A DNA stretch of 64,000 bases from Pardosa pseudoannulata (taxonomy: Eukaryota; Arthropoda; Arachnida; Araneae; Lycosidae), in the NCBI GenBank assembly GCA_032207245.1, contig CM063500.1, forward strand, positions 75,508,425 through 75,572,424. Reading direction: 5' to 3'. Below the pieces are notes generated by a model. It worked only from the letters and a program-made list of their open reading frames with translations, did no database searches and was not told where the DNA came from. The translations under genes and the position numbers were made by a program. Below are positions 1 to 11,059 of the stretch, piece after piece. How positions within the stretch are numbered: the stretch's first letter is position 1; each line of letters opens with the position of its first letter.

Positions 1-70
1 ATGTTTCCACATTTTATTTATTAACATTGTACAAGGAAAAAAAAACCTTGAAAAAAAAGTTAATTGAAAT

Positions 71-862
71 AGTTTGACTTCATTTCCAGCATTAAGAATG
101 GTTCCTCAAACCTAGATTTCAATCAACCCACCACTCCCTTTCATTTTCTTACCCTCCTTAACTTCTCTCACTCCACCTTGTTTTTATGTTATAAAATTTT
201 CTGGTACAAAATTTCAACCCTTTACTCCTAATCGTTCCTAATCTATTCTCCCCAAGGTTTACATACCTTATAATGAAATAGTTCGTTATGTAGAGTTCAG
301 ATTACAATAAAAACAGAGCTGCATAATTAAACGTGATAATCCTACAGATAATAGTTTCAGTTTTACGAGATACGTAAGTATAGATGCCCAGATTAAACTA
401 GCCATAACTAGTTCAAGGATGATCAAATAATTTAGGAACTTATAGACTTCTATCATATCTATTAGCCAGCAGAAAATTCTAAAACCATCAACTAATCCTC
501 GACTTCAACCAGTTCAATGCTTCTTAACGTAGAGCGTGCTCAATATTTATGGCGCATATATTTTTTTAAGTGAGCATTTGAGGAGTGGCAAAATGGCTTC
601 AGAATGAACTGAAATTTAATACTCAAACTCAACTTTGGAAGCAAAATTATTACAATTTCAATCCTCATATTTAGTGAAATGTGGCTCTAGTGCTGTAAAT
701 GATTTGGCTACTGCAGAAAATATATTCACTGGATATCACAAATCGAGGAGATATGAAACTGGATCTACTATGGAGCGGTACGGTCTATTGTTTTTATACA
801 CGATGGCTAATGAGACCGGGACCTACTACTTAGAGACCATTCTGAAATGTCACGAACATCAA
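71..862 (+). repeat. Left copy of a duplicated locus (pair at 6091-7100)
   Basis: This stretch is closely similar to 6091-7100 in the same orientation, starting at 'catttccagcattaagaatg' and running through the long conserved block into a SINE remnant. Similarity ends inside the SINE at about 862. The right copy carries an extra 195-bp insertion (6667-6861) that this copy lacks. No reading frame of note lies here. It is either a segmental duplication or two copies of a long unclassified repeat. Confidence 0.8.
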
Positions 863-1030
863 TCCGGAGCGCTACGGTCTACAGTTTTGCACACGAGGGC
901 TAATGAGACCGGGACCTACAGTTTAACGCCGATTCCGAACGGCAACAAACACCCATGCCAGCAGCGGGATTCGTACCGACTAACTCCGGTTCCGAAGAGC
1001 AGCGCTCTACCATTCGGCCATAGTTCGGCA
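772..1030 (-). mobile_element. Chimeric tRNA-derived SINE pair
   Basis: Two SINE pieces are joined head to tail. The first (772-862) matches the SINE at 7010-7168 and stops in mid-element. The second (865-1030) is nearly full length and runs from 'ggagcgctacggtctac' to 'ccattcggccatagttcgg', which on the minus strand is the tRNA-like head with A and B boxes. The missing half of the first piece is not found after the second, so this looks like recombination between SINEs rather than simple insertion. Confidence 0.75.
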
Positions 1031-1530
1031 TCTGTTCGTCTGTGCTCGAATTTATAAAGCGGTTGGACCTGGAATGGATGGAAGCATTTATATTGGATTC
1101 TTAATGAGTTGGGGTTAGTGAAATTCAAACCGAGTAAAGATTATCTTCTCGTAAACTATTTATCAAATTCTAAAATAAATTGGTATAAATATAGTTCATA
1201 TAACAGCGTAAAATACTTTCATCTTTAAAACGATCGAAACCCCCTCTTCCCCCCTCTTCGAACGTTTACTGCCATTATTCTGAGCTCTATTATCCCCGGT
1301 TAAGAGCAGGCGATTAAATTTATCAATTTGTCACATAATAGGTAAAAAATAACATTTTTTTCTAGCATTATGACGTCTGAATTATTAAATATCGTCTGAA
1401 TTATTTTCATACGTTTTATAACTGAACTTAGATATTACGTAAATAATTTTCTTTTATATTTGACTTAAATAATAGATTAGGTACATACGTGATAATTTTA
1501 AATTTAATCCTCAATTATTGTTTGATGTAG
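1031..1530 (+). mobile_element. R1 (Helitron-related) repeat, 5' part
   Basis: Reverse-complement copy of the R1 family that fills 13.7-22.8 kb. It contains the family landmarks in order: the 'gaagcggttggacctggaat' block, a pyrimidine tract, 'ccccggttaagagcaggcg', 'ctagcattatgacgtc' and 'gatattacgtaaataatttt'. It directly abuts the SINE on its left. Confidence 0.7.
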
Positions 1531-1559
1531 GATAATTCTTAGACAAAAAGCAGACCGTT

Positions 1560-1692
1560 TTAAGTTATTAGTTGGTTACAGTAATAAAATGACTGAAAAT
1601 AAGTCGAACCGAAATAAACCGATATTTTTTTGGTTCAAGTTTTTTTCTCCCACTAAAATAATGGTTTTTTTTCCAGATTTTCGGTTCATTGG
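1560..1692 (-). mobile_element. Fragment of a hAT-type MITE end
   Basis: Reverse complement of the left part of the hAT MITE at 27062-27756, including 'aaaatgactgaaa' and 'gaaccgaaataaaccgatat'. The outermost terminal inverted repeat is not recognisable, so the copy is truncated or decayed. Confidence 0.6.
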
Positions 1693-2868
1693 TGTCTACT
1701 TATGGTAAATATTTTATATTGTGTTATCACTAACTGTCAACATTTTTATATTGTGTTATTTTAAATTGACTATGCATTACACGAGTGGCATAGGATTTAG
1801 GTGTGCAGACATGCATGTGTCAGTGGCTGTCGACTTTATAATTCACAGCCAGGTGAGAAAAGAGGGAGTGCAAGGCACGGCGTACTTAGTCGGCTACACA
1901 GAATTTCAGTTGCGACACTGTAGCAATTTTTATTTCGAATTTTGTTATAGACGGATTATTACTCAATTTTCTTTTTAAAATATAGTTTTTGTAATTATAT
2001 TTTTGAATGTATAGTATTTGCTTTCTTTTGCATAGTTGCAATTCTAGTATTTTGCATATGTCATTCATTTCTATTAATGAAATATTTATGTTAATAGATA
2101 TTAAGTAATAGCATCTTATATACACAATTTGTAAAATTGCAGTCATTTTAAATTGCTGACTTCATATGAGTTTTTTTTTTATAAATCTAGGCTTAACTCC
2201 TTAAAATACGCGGGCCAATAGCAGCTCTCCGTTTCAGAGCGTTCAGTCGTGTGACTACGTTTCATTCACAGTACACTGGTTCTGAAAGGATTAATCAGAC
2301 AAGTTGATGAACGGTGCATTACGGATGCAGTTCATGGTGTTCACGTAAGGCCAAAAGATCAGGACCTGTGGCCACTTGTAACTTGAAGGTGTTTCAATGG
2401 GGAATTAATGAAAGACCCTGCGATACATCTGCGGGAGGGTCCTAAATGCTCATAGAAGTGATGAGGCAATTTAGATCAGTAATATAATTGATTCACTCAT
2501 ACAAGAAGTAAAATGCTCGGGATCTAAATCTGACCTCATCACATCTTTGTAAAACGTCAGAAGAACCATAAATTTATTTTTTACGGATATTGACTTGTAC
2601 GGTAGTCTCGGACGGGGTTCTGATCCCAGTCCCAGATTAGAATCCCGTCTCCGTACTTGACATTAAATAAGAATGTATGTGTAGTATTTATGAGTCCCTA
2701 AGGGGCCGTGCCCTATTAGAAGGGATAAGGTTTTTCACTTTGGCGGTCTCAAGGCGGGGTTTAAGCAGACCTATGAGATTCTTACAACTATCCAGATTGG
2801 ACGATAAGAAAGAAGAGGGGACAAGGTTAAATAAATATAAAAAAAATCTAAAAATTGAGATGATGTTC
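1693..2868. other. No gene seen; unclassified, locally GC-richer DNA
   Basis: The stretch 2190-2760 is richer in GC than its surroundings and contains short imperfect inverted repeats (for example 'gtgatgaggcaatttagatc' near 2459 against 'ctaaatctgacctcatcac' near 2525). I see no open frame with splice sites and recognise no family. Confidence 0.4.
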
Positions 2869-3003
2869 GGAGGTCCCAAAGAAGGTGTTCGATAGTCGAG
2901 ACTAGAGGAGAGTCCGACAGAAGGTGTTCGACAGTCCAGGCGAGGAGAGAAGTCCGACGGAATGAGTTTGAGAGTCCAGCCAAGTCCGACGGGAAGTGTT
3001 CCT
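2869..3003 (+). repeat. GC-rich minisatellite, about 4 units
   Basis: About four imperfect tandem units of 31-42 bp built on 'agtccgacagaaggtgttcg' and 'acagtccaggcgaggaga'. The composition is sharply GC-richer than the flanks. The open frames on both strands here come from the repeat and show no recognised protein. Confidence 0.7.
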
Positions 3004-3736
3004 ACATCAAATAGAACTTCCGCACCCCAAACACTCAGGAAGAAACCCCGGACCAGACGGGCAAAAGATACATAGATACTCATCAACCAGCAGTGTTCCG
3101 GGAACACTATTTTCACTCCCCAAAGGTACCCCCTTTTACATACATTTTGAAATTGAGATTAGGTCCTCTCTCTATTTACAAAATTACTTAAGTATTAAAT
3201 TGTCAGAAATAATTTAGAAGATGTTGACAAAGCTTATTTTATGAAAATTAGCATCAGTTTTGTATGTACGTAGATGTATATATATTATAATAAATTTACT
3301 TTTTTATATTAAGCTAGTTTCGGGTGCTGTTAATTTCGTTTTTAGTTTATCTTCATATTTATGTCTAGTTTCTCAGAACCTGTAGTTAAATTTAGTACAA
3401 AAATACTTGTACACAACGCAATCAAAATAAAATCACCACTATACATTTGATCACAGGTTAATACTCAAATATAAACGAGGACTACATGACAATAGAAAGC
3501 AAATTACACTCCAAATGTTACATTTAAAGAACTTTGAAAACGACGTATTTCGTCATCAATGATCAGCTATTGATTTTAAACACACTTTATATATAGAAAG
3601 AATCTTCGTAGTAACAGATTTGTTTTGTATCGCATATAAAGTAAGTACTTTAAAGTGAAGTTTTATAACAGATTTATCTATTAGCCGCGATTTCAGTCCC
3701 AGTGTCAGGAGAAAAGTAAATTTATCTTTAGGGTTA
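3004..3736. other. No gene seen
   Basis: AT-rich DNA without recognisable element ends, RNA genes or coding signal. The next feature begins at the target duplication of the SINE at 3750. Confidence 0.4.
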
Positions 3737-3749
3737 ACAATAAATTAGA

Positions 3750-3921
3750 TTTGGTTTGGAGCACCACGGCCTACTGTTTTGCACACGAGGGCTAATGAGA
3801 CCGGGACCTACAATTTAATACCGATTCCAAACGGCTACAAACATCCATGCCAGCAGCGGGATTCGAACCTGCGAACTCCGGTTCAGAAGAACAGCGCTCT
3901 ACAATTCGGTCAGCGTTCGGC
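3750..3921 (-). mobile_element. tRNA-derived SINE, full length, 13-bp TSD
   Basis: A full 172-bp SINE flanked by a perfect 13-bp target duplication 'acaataaattaga' (3737-3749 and 3922-3934). Read on the minus strand it has a tRNA-like head with a box A region and a box B 'GGTTCGAATCC', then a conserved body ('GGTCCCGGTCTCATTAGCCC') and a 3' tail of CCAAACC type. The long duplication is as expected for LINE-assisted target-primed insertion. The partner LINE is not in the window. Confidence 0.9.
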
Positions 3922-3934
3922 ACAATAAATTAGA

Positions 3935-4766
3935 AAACTTATCGAAGAAAAAATGTTAAGTAGCAAATAAATTTGTTAATTTATGCTTAAAATGTATTTT
4001 CCTCTCCAATGATGCTAAATGTAAATTTTAACACAAAAAACCAATACATTATTTTTACTGTTCCTATAAAAGAGACGCTGGGCTTTAATTGGGTCTCAAT
4101 GGTTTAATTTTTTCAAAAATATTAAAAATGTTATATAAATTTCTGATGTAATGACAAAAATTTAATATAACTTTTTTCTACTTAATTCATGACGGTGACG
4201 ACCTGGCTGCTGTTCCTGTCTAGAACGGAGGTGACGCCTGTTCAAAGTCTCCACGATTGATGCCTCAACTGATGCCGAAGCCGTCCCTCGTTGCCCGTAA
4301 ATATGTGGCCCCGTTTCGCTCAATTTCGTCCTTGTAAGTAATACGACTTTAGTCAAGTCATTTTCTGCCTAGATAAATTAATCGTCAAATGCTGCTAAAT
4401 AATTTAATCGTTAAAGGCTCCTGCCTTAGTACTATCCTGATTTTGTAAGTATGAAATCGTAAATAATGAATATAAGTAGTAAAATGTTAAGTTATCAGAA
4501 TAAACTGTTAATCATTACTTAGGCCAAGCACATAATTTGAGTTAGAGCTATAAGTAGCACAATTTTATGATTATGTGTAGTAAACTATACTTACATTGTA
4601 ACAATAACTATTCCAATTCAATTCTCAGCATATAAAAAAATATGCATTCAGAAATTCCTTGTTCTATGCTAACTAGATTATATTATTTGTGTCACTTAAG
4701 GTTTCTATGCCTTAACGGGCTTTTTCCGATCATCTAGTTTTTTACTGCTATCAATAGTCTAAAAAT
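3935..4766. other. AT-rich DNA around the candidate exon
   Basis: Apart from the exon at 4224-4333, no further exon with good splice sites, RNA gene or element boundary could be recognised here. Confidence 0.35.
4224..4333 (+). CDS. Candidate internal coding exon of an unidentified gene
   Basis: A 110-nt segment of high GC in very AT-rich DNA sits between a strong acceptor (pyrimidine-rich 'gctgttcctgtctag') and a consensus donor ('cttgtaagt'). Only one of the three frames is open. It reads through all 36 full codons, beginning NGGDACSKSPRLMPQL and ending near VAPFRSISS, and leaves 2 nt at the donor (phase 2). The other two frames stop at codons 3 and 12. No other copy is seen in the window, so a repeat origin is not apparent. 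I do not recognise the peptide. The other exons would lie outside the window or far away in the repeats. A decayed mobile-element exon remains possible. Confidence 0.45.
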
Positions 4767-4770
4767 TTAA

Positions 4771-5311
4771 CACATTGTATGCGGGACACGTACTAGTACG
4801 TTTTCTGACGATTGATGGTTGAGAGCGGGTCGCGTACTAGTACGGGTTAGTGTTACAACATGGTTTGTTTGTGGGTACAAAAATAATTGTATATATAGGA
4901 AAACGAATCCGAATTTTCTACATAGGTCTACTACATAGGTTCTGGAAAAATTTAGACAAATAAAAACTAGTTTTTACATTATTTCTTTTATGATTGCTCT
5001 TCATTTTTATATAATGTAAACATGTTTATATATATAACATAATTCGAAAAAGTTAAGAGTATATACTAATATTTCTATTTAATTTTTCGCATTTACGATA
5101 CTATAAAATTTATTCACCAAAGAATAAATTTGTTTACAAGAATCTTATGGTTGTTATTTATACAGTTCTATATATTGGTTTATATATTTCTATATAAGAT
5201 ACGAAAAGTTACAAAATTAATATTCGATCTATTGACTGAATATCTAGATTTACGAGTAAAACGCCTGCTCCCGGTTCAGTTTTTCTGCTAAACTTACCCG
5301 CACACAATGTG
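4771..5311 (+). mobile_element. piggyBac-like MITE, copy 1, TTAA target site
   Basis: A 541-bp element flanked on both sides by TTAA (4767-4770 and 5312-5315). Its ends are inverted: 'cacattgtatgcggg' on the left and, read inwards on the other strand, 'cacattgtgtgcggg' on the right. TTAA targets with such ends are typical of piggyBac-type elements. There is no transposase frame, so it is non-autonomous. Two copies of the perfect palindrome CGTACTAGTACG lie near the left end. Relatives are at 15822, 18519 and 28913. Confidence 0.88.
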
Positions 5312-5873
5312 TTAAGGCATAAACCTACATATACTACTGTAATATAAGTATATTCTAATATTTTAAATTAAAAATAACATACAATTTATAAAAAAATAAA
5401 ATTTGGGATAAGTCTTCTTTTGGAGCCACATGCAAACACAGTAATTTAAGTGAATCTTTATTATAGATTATTTCTAATTTTAGTCGATGTTCCTGCCGCA
5501 AGAATTAATTTGTGAGCAAACTTCAAGAATTTTTAATGGAAACTGCAAATTTTTAAACAGATATTCAAAACGCCGGTAAACTACTTATAGGACTGCCCTC
5601 TACCCTTGCAAAAAATAGACCGCGTTCCGAAAAAACTTAAAATTTGAACATACCGCATACCCTTTTAGCCGTATCAAAAAGGTATGCTGGGTATTAATGG
5701 GTTAACAACATGCCCCACTCCTATTGTTACTTCTTAATAATAACTGCTATTCATCACCACGTGCACTTAGTAGATATTTTTATATTACTTCTTATCGCTT
5801 TTAAAGTACCGATCAACTTAATTCACCAATCATAATAAATTTCAGACTGAAAACATCAGCTTATTATGTCGTA

Positions 5874-6015
5874 AAACTAAACTCCTCGGAGCAACAACCC
5901 CTAGGTATCTAGGGCCTATGGTGCAAATCTGTTTCTGAGACCAAGGGCCCTGGTGTTCGAAGCATATGTTCCGGTAAGGTGGTCCATCTTACGCGGAATC
6001 GCCAGTGTTTAGTTT
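5874..6015. repeat. Small unclassified GC-rich insert with 9-bp inverted ends
   Basis: A GC-rich block between the inverted motifs 'aaactaaac' (5874-5882) and 'gtttagttt' (6007-6015). It could be a small MITE or a SINE-like sequence. I see no target duplication. Confidence 0.3.
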
Positions 6016-6090
6016 CTAATCATGCTTAATCTTCAATTTACTTACCTATATTTAAAAGGCCTATATTGGTATAAAATTTTATTCGCCCAT

Positions 6091-7100
6091 TTGACTCATT
6101 TCCAGCATTAAGAATGGTTCCTCAAACCTAGATTTCAATCAACCCACCACTCCCTTTCAGTTTCTTACCCTCCTTAACTTCTCTCACTCCACCTTGTTTT
6201 ATGTTATTATAAAATTTTCTGGTACAAAATTTGAACACTTTACTCCTAATCGTTTCTAATCTATTCTCCCCAAGGTTTAGATACCTTATAATGAAATATT
6301 TCGTTATGTAGAGTTCAGATTACAATTAAAATAGAGGTGCATAATTAAACGTGATAATCCTACTGCTAATAGTTTTTTAAGTTTTACGAGTTGCGTAAGT
6401 ATAGATGCCAAGATTAAACTAACCATAACTAGTTGAAGAATGCTCAAATATAAGAATTTATAAATATACTTCTATCATATGTATTAGCCAGTAGAAAATT
6501 CTAAAACCATCAACTAATTTCGCTAACCCTGGACTTCAACTAATTCAATGCTTCTTAACGTAGAGCGTGCTCCTTATTTATGGCGCATATATTTTTTTAA
6601 GTGAGCATTTGGGGAGCGACAAAATGGCTTCAGAATGGACTGATATTTAATACTCAAACTGAACTTTGGTTGGTTGGAATTTTACGGCTCAAGGTCCTAT
6701 TTAGGACATAAGAGCCAAGCACAAGGTGTTTTCATAAAAACAAGACCTAACTGATAAAAGAGCCCTAACCTAATAACAGAACAAGGTAAAACCGTATCAA
6801 TTTAATAAAGTTATAAAAAAGTCTGCAGTGTATATACTCAATCACACCAGATAGGTACGTAAAACTGAACTTACTTTGGAAGCAAACTTATTACCATTTC
6901 AATCCTCATACTGAGTGAAATGTGGCTTTAGTGCTGTAAATGATTTGCTACTGCAGAAAAGAAATTCACTGGGTATCACCAATCGAGGAGATATGAAACT
7001 TATCTACTATGGAGTTCAACGTTCTATTGTTTTTATACACGATGGTTAATGAGACCGGGACCTACTGCTTAAAGACCATTCTGAAATGCCACGAACTTCA
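6091..7100 (+). repeat. Right copy of the duplicated locus (pair at 71-862)
   Basis: Same order and orientation as 71-862, starting at 'catttccagcattaagaatg'. It is interrupted at 6667-6861 by an insertion absent from the other copy, and it ends in a complete SINE. Confidence 0.8.
6667..6861. mobile_element. 195-bp insertion with 11-bp direct repeats
   Basis: Comparison with the sister locus near 640 shows extra DNA here, bounded by the 11-bp direct repeat 'aaactgaactt' (6656-6666 and 6862-6872). It begins 'tggttggttggaatttt', has no poly-A tail and no clear terminal inverted repeats. It is a short element of unknown class. Confidence 0.6.
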
Positions 7101-7168
7101 ATCCCACCAGCGGGATTCGAACCCGCCAACTCCAACCATTGCAACTCTACAGCATTCGGACATCGTTC
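7010..7168 (-). mobile_element. tRNA-derived SINE
   Basis: Same family as 3750-3921, with the minus-strand box B 'GGTTCGAATCCCGC' and the body block 'gagaccgggacctactgctt' on the plus strand. It ends the duplicated locus. No clear target duplication was found. Confidence 0.75.
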
Positions 7169-8143
7169 GGATTGGGTTTGAGAAGGAATCTAACAAATTT
7201 GTGCCTAACATACAATCTTGTCAACTGCAAGAATATTTTTTAAGTTTATTCTAGTTTGCTGAAGAATCATTCTGTTAGTCTCATTCCACAACTGCCTTAA
7301 GTTGACTGTACTTTAAAAAAAAATACAATTTCATGGGTTTCTTTTATAAACCCAGAATTTTAATTTATCCTTTATCAAATTTAAAAATTTATTAATTTTT
7401 TATTTGTTTTTGAAAATTTGTGTTAACAGAAACTGTATTGTAGCATATTTTATGAAGGCAATATCAATACAAGAGTAGCCTTGTGGTGCTTAATTCCTGG
7501 AAACTCCAGTCACTAAATATGTTCACAAAGGCTTCAAATGTTTAAAAGCAGCACAAATACTGTACAACACTGAAGGACATTTATCTACACAATCAGACAT
7601 TAACACATTGGCGGATATTAGGAACACGTGAAGTTCGAAAATTAACATATGTTTTTGTAATTTTTAGAATAATAAAAGTATAGTTTTACTCTCTATGCTT
7701 AAATAAACTTAATTTTGATTAATTCAACACCTTCAATTAGGTTGCAGCGATAACTGTCATGGCTCCAGCTGACTAGACACTAAGTAATTGGACGATGGCG
7801 GTTATAACATCAAAAATTTAAAAATATAAATGACAGGATTATTGACTGAAATAAGCAATTTTATATGTGCATCAAAGTACTTTCGAGAGTTGTACACGAA
7901 ATGTTAGTTCATAATAAATAAACGATAAAAATAAATTCAAGAGAAAACAAGATCGCACTACTCCCTTCACAACCACGTACATTCTGAAACAAGTCGTGTA
8001 ACAGGGGAAAACAAAATACAACCTGAAAATTTGTTTCCAAATCATGACATTAGGCTTCTATTTGTACGTCGGTAAATGCACATTTGTGTGGATATAACAA
8101 TATTGTCTAAAAACGACCGTTTTGTTTTGGACGGCTCTTGCCG
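7169..8143. other. No gene seen
   Basis: AT-rich sequence with no recognisable repeat family, splice-flanked frame or RNA gene. Confidence 0.4.
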
Positions 8144-8158
8144 TCATGTCACATAGTG

Positions 8159-8331
8159 GTTTGGTTTGGAGTGCTACGGTCTACTTTTTGCAACACGCGG
8201 GCTAATGAGACCGGGACCTACAGTTTAAAGTCAATTCCGAACTGTTACGAATATCCAAGCCACAGTGGGATGCAAACTCACGAACTCCGGTACCGAAGGC
8301 CAGCACACTAATCAATCGGCCATCGTTCCGC
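8159..8331 (-). mobile_element. tRNA-derived SINE with 15-bp TSD
   Basis: A full 173-bp copy flanked by 'tcatgtcacatagtg' (8144-8158) and the same sequence with one mismatch (8332-8346). The minus-strand box B is damaged ('GTTTGCATCCC'), so the copy is probably inactive. Confidence 0.88.
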
Positions 8332-8930
8332 TCATGTCACACAGTGAACTTAGCTTTAAAGGCTATAGACGCAAGTGTCAAAGTAGTAAAGATCTTGAAC
8401 GTTCACCTCTTCCTTCTTGCTCACATTAGCACTCGATCTTTGAACTTCTCGCACTGAAGCCCGTTGCACTGACCACTGTTCTATAGATACAATGTCAGAG
8501 TACAGTTTCAATGGGGATTATAGTAATCTCAACAAGTCCGCAATTCTGAAGTTTTAATAAAAATAACTTTCTGTCCTATCAAATTGTGAAACTAAACCAT
8601 TGTCGAATCAAATTAATTTCATACACAAAATGTCACTAAAATCAGTCCAGCCGTTTAGGATGATTTCTATTAGAAACACGCGGACAGAAGAATTTTATAT
8701 ATAAATATGTATATATTAGTGAAGTAGCAAAAGTTTGGGGATACACTCAAATATAGAAAATGTGAAGAAATGATTTAAGACTGAATTATCTGTTATTTAG
8801 ATTAACTTCATCTGTCCCATAGGTACAACAGTAAATACATCAACGATAAAGGCAACAAATTAAATTCTTTTGTGCTTCCGAAAACTCGGACATGAGACCA
8901 ACCATCTGGGTATACTACCTGGGCTACGGT

Positions 8931-8986
8931 CTACGTCTTACAACACGGTGGCCAGTAAAACCGGGAGCTACTGCATTAAGCCGAAT
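8931..8986 (-). mobile_element. SINE fragment
   Basis: Short diverged match to the SINE 3' body ('gggctacggtctacgtctta' and 'accgggagctactgcatta'). The tRNA-like head is missing or too decayed to recognise. Confidence 0.5.
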
Positions 8987-9595
8987 ACTACTTTAACCAA
9001 CCACCCGAAGTCGGGTGTAGTGTTGAACTGGTGGTTCGGTCTCACCGTTCGCCAACAATGCGTTACGCAGGAGCCAAGTGAGCATTCCACCCATATAATT
9101 TAAACAAAAATATGTAAACAATCTAGACAAATAAGTATAATCAATGCACTTTTCCGGAAGCAACTTCGCAGGAGTCCTGCTCAGGTTAAAAGTCCAGTTG
9201 TCCCGGTGTACTACATGGAACTTTCTAACATGAGAGCAGGTATTTGTGAGGAAAGCAATAGCTGTAAAAGGCAGTTATGGCGATTAGTGAAATGGATAAT
9301 TTGTCCCTTGCGGTGTGGTTTTAGGTTAAGATCTTCATAACCGTACGATGGTGCCTTGGTTTGCGGTGAGCCAGTCAACCAGGTGGCTTCTGGCCTTCCT
9401 AATCAGTACCAGGGCGGCTTAACGTTTAGATTTCAGCGGGTGCAACAGTTGTACCACGAATATTTAGAGACCCAAACCTTGGCTATGGTTCAACAGTAGT
9501 ACCATAGATATTTTCCCCCTTTCGCTGAGATGGAGTTATTAATCACTTGTCATTTGGCCAGTCCTTCCCTATTGTTAAAGTTTTGCTGAGTGCAT
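8987..9595. other. No gene seen
   Basis: A stretch of more average GC (about 9130-9560) with no recognised element ends, splice-flanked frame or known domain. Confidence 0.35.
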
Positions 9596-9608
9596 CGATA
9601 CCAGGAAG

Positions 9609-9782
9609 GTTTGGTTTGGTGTGCTACGGTCTACTTTTTGCAACACGAAGGCTAATGAGACCGGGACCTACTGCTTATAGCCGATTTCGAATGGCTATGA
9701 CCATCCATGCCACTGTGGGATTCGAACCCACGAACTCTGGTACTGATGGCCAGCACCCTAACCAATCGGTCATCGTTCGGCA
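9609..9782 (-). mobile_element. tRNA-derived SINE with perfect 13-bp TSD
   Basis: A full 174-bp copy flanked by 'cgataccaggaag' on both sides (9596-9608 and 9783-9795). Minus-strand box B 'GGTTCGAATCCCAC' is intact and the box A region reads 'GACCGATTGGTTAGGG'. This is one of the best preserved copies. Confidence 0.92.
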
Positions 9783-10133
9783 CGATACCAGGAAGAAATA
9801 ATAGAATTTTGTGTGGTAACTTTAGACCTACTGGTGCTATTTTGGTGATGTTCAGCAGTTGTTTACATTGTATTCATTATTTCTTGTAATCCACACCCGT
9901 TTAGAAGTAAGTCTAAGTTTCTTTCATCGTCGTATAGCATTATATTTAATCTCATGCCACTAAGATTTAAGGGTCTTTGTCAAATTGAGATTGAAAAAAT
10001 AATGAACAATTTTGACTCAAAAAATTAAGCTGATAGCAGTTCTCCCGGAGGGTTACAATGGGACAAAACATTTACCTCTCACGAGAATGCGGGAAATGCT
10101 GCCATTTCCTAGTCCAAGCTCAAACCAAGGGTC

Positions 10134-10256
10134 AGCCGAAATTTAAGAGTTAAAGCAGATTCTAAACTGATACGAACATCCTTACTAGAAGCGGTATTCG
10201 AATGCGGAAACTCCAATACCGATATCAGCTCTCTACCATTCGGCCATCGTCCAGCT
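10134..10256 (-). mobile_element. Diverged SINE, mainly the tRNA-like head
   Basis: Old copy recognisable by 'cgaacatcc', 'gcggtattcgaatgcggaaa' and 'ctaccattcggccatcg'. The 3' body is largely lost. Confidence 0.6.
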
Positions 10257-10317
10257 ATCGTAGGAGAAAATAGAGATCAAATATGCACTACAAAGACTTT
10301 AACACTACATTGTCCAA

Positions 10318-10536
10318 GGCAGTCATTTTGACTGTTTTTTAATTTCAATTAGTAAAACAATTATGAAATATGACACAATTTCTTAGAATTTGGTGACTTT
10401 CTATAACATAAATGGGTTTATGAATAATTGTAGTTACTTCGGCCCTCCTTTATTATATAATATTAAAAATTAATTTTAAACTTATTTCTTTACATATTTG
10501 TTATTTTTTCACAATGCAGTCATTTTGACTGTTTTT
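10318..10536 (+). repeat. Paired short palindromic repeats, 200 bp apart
   Basis: The motif CAGTCA-TTT-TGACTG followed by a T run occurs near 10320 and again near 10518 in the same orientation. Each is a perfect 6-bp hairpin with a 3-nt loop. They may be remnants of transposon ends. Confidence 0.4.
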
Positions 10537-11059
10537 GGGCAATATAGGTATACAAGAAATCTCGGGCAATTAGTGTTAATGGAACAGATCTGGAATTAAC
10601 ATCCGTCACGTACCATATTCACATTCACAATCTAACCCAGTTTGTGACATCTGGAAATTCCTTTCTAGGTTATAAAGGAAATTAAAAAAAAATCAACGTT
10701 TCGTGTATCCAGAAGAAATTTATCTACTCAAATTAACACATGGGACTCTTCAAAGAATCCATCATGCTTTGTCGAACGTGTATCATGTTTCTTTGCTCCT
10801 GGATCTAAAAATATTATGTTAGTAAAAAAAAACTTGCTATAATTGTTTCGATTGCAGTGTAATGGCGGTATGGAAAACATGACTGGGAACAAGACAGGGT
10901 GTTTTCTTTATATCATTCAGAAAAAAATTAAAACTAAATTTAAATATAAAACTGCCCAAAGTGCAGTTTAACTGTATCAGAAACCTAGACTGGTAAGAAA
11001 GTCAAAAATTCCATAGAAGTTATATATATTATTTTCGATATTGTAATATGTAAATTACT
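10537..11059. other. No gene seen
   Basis: AT-rich DNA with no supportable feature between the palindromic repeat and the R1 copy that follows. Confidence 0.35.

Noticed and set aside
3750..3921. tRNA gene suggested by box A and box B on the minus strand
   Set aside because: The sequence continues into a SINE body with a target duplication, and no acceptor stem pairs. The same holds for the other SINE copies.
4162..4356. 64-codon minus-strand frame
   Set aside because: It overlaps the plus-strand exon candidate, which has consensus splice sites on its own strand; the minus frame has none.
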